Assembly (NCBI RefSeq): GCF_020531945.1
Contig: NZ_JAJATZ010000006.1
Span: 1-64,000, forward strand
Direction of reading: 5' to 3'
DNA from: Loktanella gaetbuli
Lineage (GTDB): Bacteria > Pseudomonadota > Alphaproteobacteria > Rhodobacterales > Rhodobacteraceae
DNA length: 64,000 nucleotides
The notes beneath the pieces were generated by a model. That model was given only the letters and a program-made list of their open reading frames with translations. It searched no databases and had not been told where the DNA came from. The translations under genes were made by a program, and so were the position numbers. Shown here in pieces: positions 61,625-64,000 of this stretch. How positions within the stretch are numbered: the first letter of the stretch is position 1; every line of letters starts with the position of its first letter.

Positions 61625-64000
61625 CTAGAGATCGGCCAGACCGGCGTCCCGCATCAGTTGTGCCGCGGTGTCTTCCATCAGGCGTTCGGCACCCGCGCCC
61701 TTGATCGGGATGCGGCCCATTTCCAGCAACATCGGCGCTGCCAGCGGGGTCGGGCGGTTCAGCGTGACGTGATCGACACGGCCTGCGGTACGCGTCAGCA
61801 TTTCCTCGATCCGGCCAAAATCCACGAGGCCGCGCAGCGCCTCTTCGCGGGTGATCTGCAACATCAGGTGGTCGGGATCGTATTTTGCCAGCGTGTCATA
61901 TAGGATGTCGGACGAAAATGTCGCCTGCCGCCCTGATTTGCGGGCCTGCGGCAGATTGCGCTGGATCAGCCCCGCAATGGTGGCCGAGGCGCGAAAGGTG
62001 CGTTTCATCACCGCATTGCCGCCCAGCCAGTCATTGAACCCGTCCAGCATCGCATCGCGGTCGAACAGCGGCGCAGGATCGGTCACGGGATTCAGGCCCC
62101 AAACCAGCGTTGCGTAGTCGGTCGCGACAAACCCGAGAGGATCGAGACCTTCTTCTTCCATGCGTTTGGTCAGCAGCAGACCCAGCGTTTGTTGCGCGTT
62201 GCGTCCGGCAAAGCCGTAGAAACAGGTATGTGCGCGATCGTTGTGTGGAAAGGATTCGACCAGAATGCGATCGGCCTCGGGCAGTTTGGACACCCGACGC
62301 TGCATGTGCAGCCAATCGGACGTGTGGCCGGGCAGTTGCGGCCAGTCGTCCTGCTGGAACATGCGCAGCACGCGCTGTGACAATTGCGTGGATGTGGCGA
62401 ATTTGGTGCCCATGAATGTCGCGATCTTGGGCGGCTTGTCGGCGCGGCGCGTCACCTCGACACTGACCTCGCGGAGGCCTTCGTAACGGACGATTTCGCC
62501 GCCGATCAGGAATGTGTCGCCCTTGGTCAGCTGCGCGGCAAAGGCCTCTTCGACCTCGCCCAATGGCTTGAACCCGCCCTTCAGCCGCACCTTGAGCCGG
62601 TCGGCGTCCTGAATGGTGCCGATGTTCATGCGGATATCGCGGGCGGCACGCGGGTCGCGCAGATACCATAACCCATCGCGCAGCAGCAGCCGTTTCCAGC
62701 GGTCGTAGGCGCGCAGGGCGTAACCGCCAGTTGCGCAGAAATCGAGGCAATCATCGAATTCCGCTCGTGTCAGACTGGCGAATGCGCCGACCGTCCGCAC
62801 CTCGGCAAACAGGTCGTCGGCGTCAAAGGGGCCGGCGCAGGCGCGGATCAGAATGTGCTGACACAGAACGTCGCGCGGACCCGCCCCTTTGGGGTCGCCG
62901 TCCAGATCATGCGCCCGCGCGGCCTCGAGTGCGGCCACACATTCCACGACCTCGAACCGGTTCGCGGGCACCAGCAGCGCCTTTGATGGGGCGTTGTAGC
63001 GATGGTTTGCACGTCCGATCCGCTGGATCAGGCGTTTGACGTTTTTCGGCGCGCCAATCTGGATCACCAGATCCACGTCGCCCCAGTCGATGCCCAGATC
63101 CAGACTGCCCGTGCAGACAATCGCTCGCAAATCGCCGCGCTCCATCGCAGATTCGACCTTTTCCCGCTGGGCACGGTCCAGACTGCCGTGGTGGATGCCG
63201 ATGGGCAGATCGGTGTCGTTGGCCAGCCAGAGGTTGTGAAAAAACAGCTCTGCCTGCGCGCGGGTATTGTGAAAAATCAGTGTCGTCTTGTGCTGTTTGA
63301 CCTGTTCCAGCACCGCCGGGATCGCATGGCGGGCGTTGCCGCCGGACCAGGGCGGACGTTCCTGGGTCACCAGCATCGCGATATCGGGGTCGGGGCCGGG
63401 ATCAGCATAAAGGATTTCGCAAGGATCAGGATGACAGGCGAGGCCATGAGCGATGGCGGCGGGGTCCTCGACCGTGGCGGACAGTCCGACGCGTCGCAGG
63501 TTCGGGCACATTGCCTGCAAGCGCGACAGCGCCAGCATCAGCTGATCGCCGCGTTTGGATTCCGCCAGTGCGTGAATTTCGTCCACCACGATACGTTGCA
63601 GCCCCGCGAACATACGCGGCGCGTCCTCGTAGGATGTCAGCAAGGCCAGGCTTTCCGGTGTGGTCAGCAGGATGTGCGGAGGGTCGGCACGCTGGCGTTT
63701 CTTGGCGGTGGCGGTCGTGTCGCCCGTGCGGTCCTCCACCCGGATCGGCAGGCCCATCTCATCGATCGGGGTGCGCAGGTTGCGCTTGATATTCGCGGCC
63801 AGCGCCTTCAACGGCGAGACATAGAGCGTATGCAATCCATCGTGTCCGCCGTCCGCCAGTTCCGCCAATGTGGGCAGAAACCCCGCGAGGGTCTTGCCGC
63901 CACCGGTCGGCGCGATCAGCAGCAGCGACGGGGCATCGGCGCGGTCCAGCATATCCTGCTGGTGCGGATGCACGGACCAGCCGCGCGCTGCAAACCAATC
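61625..64000 (-). CDS. Ligase-associated DEXH-box DNA helicase (5' end outside window)
   Basis: 791 codons of an Lhr-like superfamily 2 helicase are present; the frame continues to the window edge as DWFAARGWSVHPHQQDML, so the true start lies beyond 64000 and the GTG at 63973 is internal. Motifs are LLIAPTGGGKTLAG (Walker A), VDEIHALAESKRG (DEIH box), GLSATVEDP, and IGRANHR in domain 2. C-terminal winged-helix and Lhr-specific parts follow. It works with PdeM in DNA repair. Confidence 0.9.
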   Translation of the reverse strand, partial: DWFAARGWSVHPHQQDMLDRADAPSLLLIAPTGGGKTLAGFLPTLAELADGGHDGLHTLYVSPLKALAANIKRNLRTPIDEMGLPIRVEDRTGDTTATAKKRQRADPPHILLTTPESLALLTSYEDAPRMFAGLQRIVVDEIHALAESKRGDQLMLALSRLQAMCPNLRRVGLSATVEDPAAIAHGLACHPDPCEILYADPGPDPDIAMLVTQERPPWSGGNARHAIPAVLEQVKQHKTTLIFHNTRAQAELFFHNLWLANDTDLPIGIHHGSLDRAQREKVESAMERGDLRAIVCTGSLDLGIDWGDVDLVIQIGAPKNVKRLIQRIGRANHRYNAPSKALLVPANRFEVVECVAALEAARAHDLDGDPKGAGPRDVLCQHILIRACAGPFDADDLFAEVRTVGAFASLTRAEFDDCLDFCATGGYALRAYDRWKRLLLRDGLWYLRDPRAARDIRMNIGTIQDADRLKVRLKGGFKPLGEVEEAFAAQLTKGDTFLIGGEIVRYEGLREVSVEVTRRADKPPKIATFMGTKFATSTQLSQRVLRMFQQDDWPQLPGHTSDWLHMQRRVSKLPEADRILVESFPHNDRAHTCFYGFAGRNAQQTLGLLLTKRMEEEGLDPLGFVATDYATLVWGLNPVTDPAPLFDRDAMLDGFNDWLGGNAVMKRTFRASATIAGLIQRNLPQARKSGRQATFSSDILYDTLAKYDPDHLMLQITREEALRGLVDFGRIEEMLTRTAGRVDHVTLNRPTPLAAPMLLEMGRIPIKGAGAERLMEDTAAQLMRDAGLADL

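Noticed and set aside
1..64000. CRISPR arrays, tRNA or rRNA genes, prophage
   Set aside because: No regularly spaced repeats, no tRNA T-loop patterns in suitable context and no phage structural genes were seen by reading; a tRNA or CRISPR scan would settle it.

Overview
The window is GC-rich, densely packed bacterial DNA that reads as a chromosomal segment of a marine Rhodobacterales (Roseobacter-group) alphaproteobacterium. This rests on the sorbitol/mannitol operon that closely matches the Rhodobacter smo/mtlK arrangement, the split xdhA/xdhB xanthine dehydrogenase with xdhC, short-form hisG with hisZ, class II ribonucleotide reductase nrdJ, a DUF1489 protein, a TTG-started ftsH, and the fhs-folD one-carbon pair. 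No rRNA, tRNA, CRISPR array or prophage was recognised. Most genes sit in operons with ATGA, GTGA or TGATG overlaps.

Layout. 1-0.75 kb: two nearly identical small exported proteins of unknown function. 0.8-9.1 kb: HAD hydrolase, then the polyol operon (read leftwards) smoE-smoF-smoG-smoK-smoS-mtlK with a LacI-type regulator upstream; a perfect 18-bp palindrome and a second imperfect copy are the likely operators. 9.2-18.5 kb: one long leftward purine operon, xdhA-xdhB-xdhC followed by a BMP-type nucleoside/purine ABC transporter. 18.6-20.2 kb: small VOC, SH3-lipoprotein, SRPBCC and ArsR genes. 20.3-28.8 kb: dnaE, a lipoprotein, slyX, hisS-hisZ-hisG and a GH25 lipoprotein; hisS has a central stretch of foreign-looking codon use. 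28.8-33.3 kb: acyl-CoA ligase, DUF1489 protein, nrdJ. 33.4-34.2 kb: debris of an IS3-type element fused to a truncated gene. 34.2-39.2 kb: glycerate kinase (MOFRL) and a TAXI-TRAP transporter with a DUF1850 protein. 39.3-44.2 kb: RND efflux pump with TetR regulator.

44.2-49.0 kb is the most interesting part. A leftward operon begins with a clear guanidine-I (ykkC) riboswitch and encodes a NitT/TauT-type ABC importer, an arginase-family hydrolase with the DRHAD metal motif expected of nickel-dependent guanidine hydrolase (GdmH) rather than agmatinase, a protein with 17 histidines in its first 38 residues, and a translationally coupled 52-residue histidine-containing membrane microprotein. I read it as a self-contained guanidine import and hydrolysis unit in which the two His-rich proteins may replace the HypA/HypB-like nickel chaperones used elsewhere. 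The riboswitch assignment is strong; the accessory role is inference.

49.2-57.6 kb: tolQ-tolR-tolA-tolB-pal-cpoB, then tilS and ftsH, a conserved alphaproteobacterial envelope block. 57.6-64 kb: MOSC protein, fhs, folD, and, leftward, the ligase-associated DNA-repair genes pdeM and a DEXH helicase that runs off the right edge. Three copies of an interspersed repeat lie in the purine operon region, one of them in frame inside xdhB.

Start codons were chosen by ribosome-binding sites, overlaps and expected N-termini; where these conflict the entry says so. Family names come from recognising motifs and sequence similarity by eye, not from searches.
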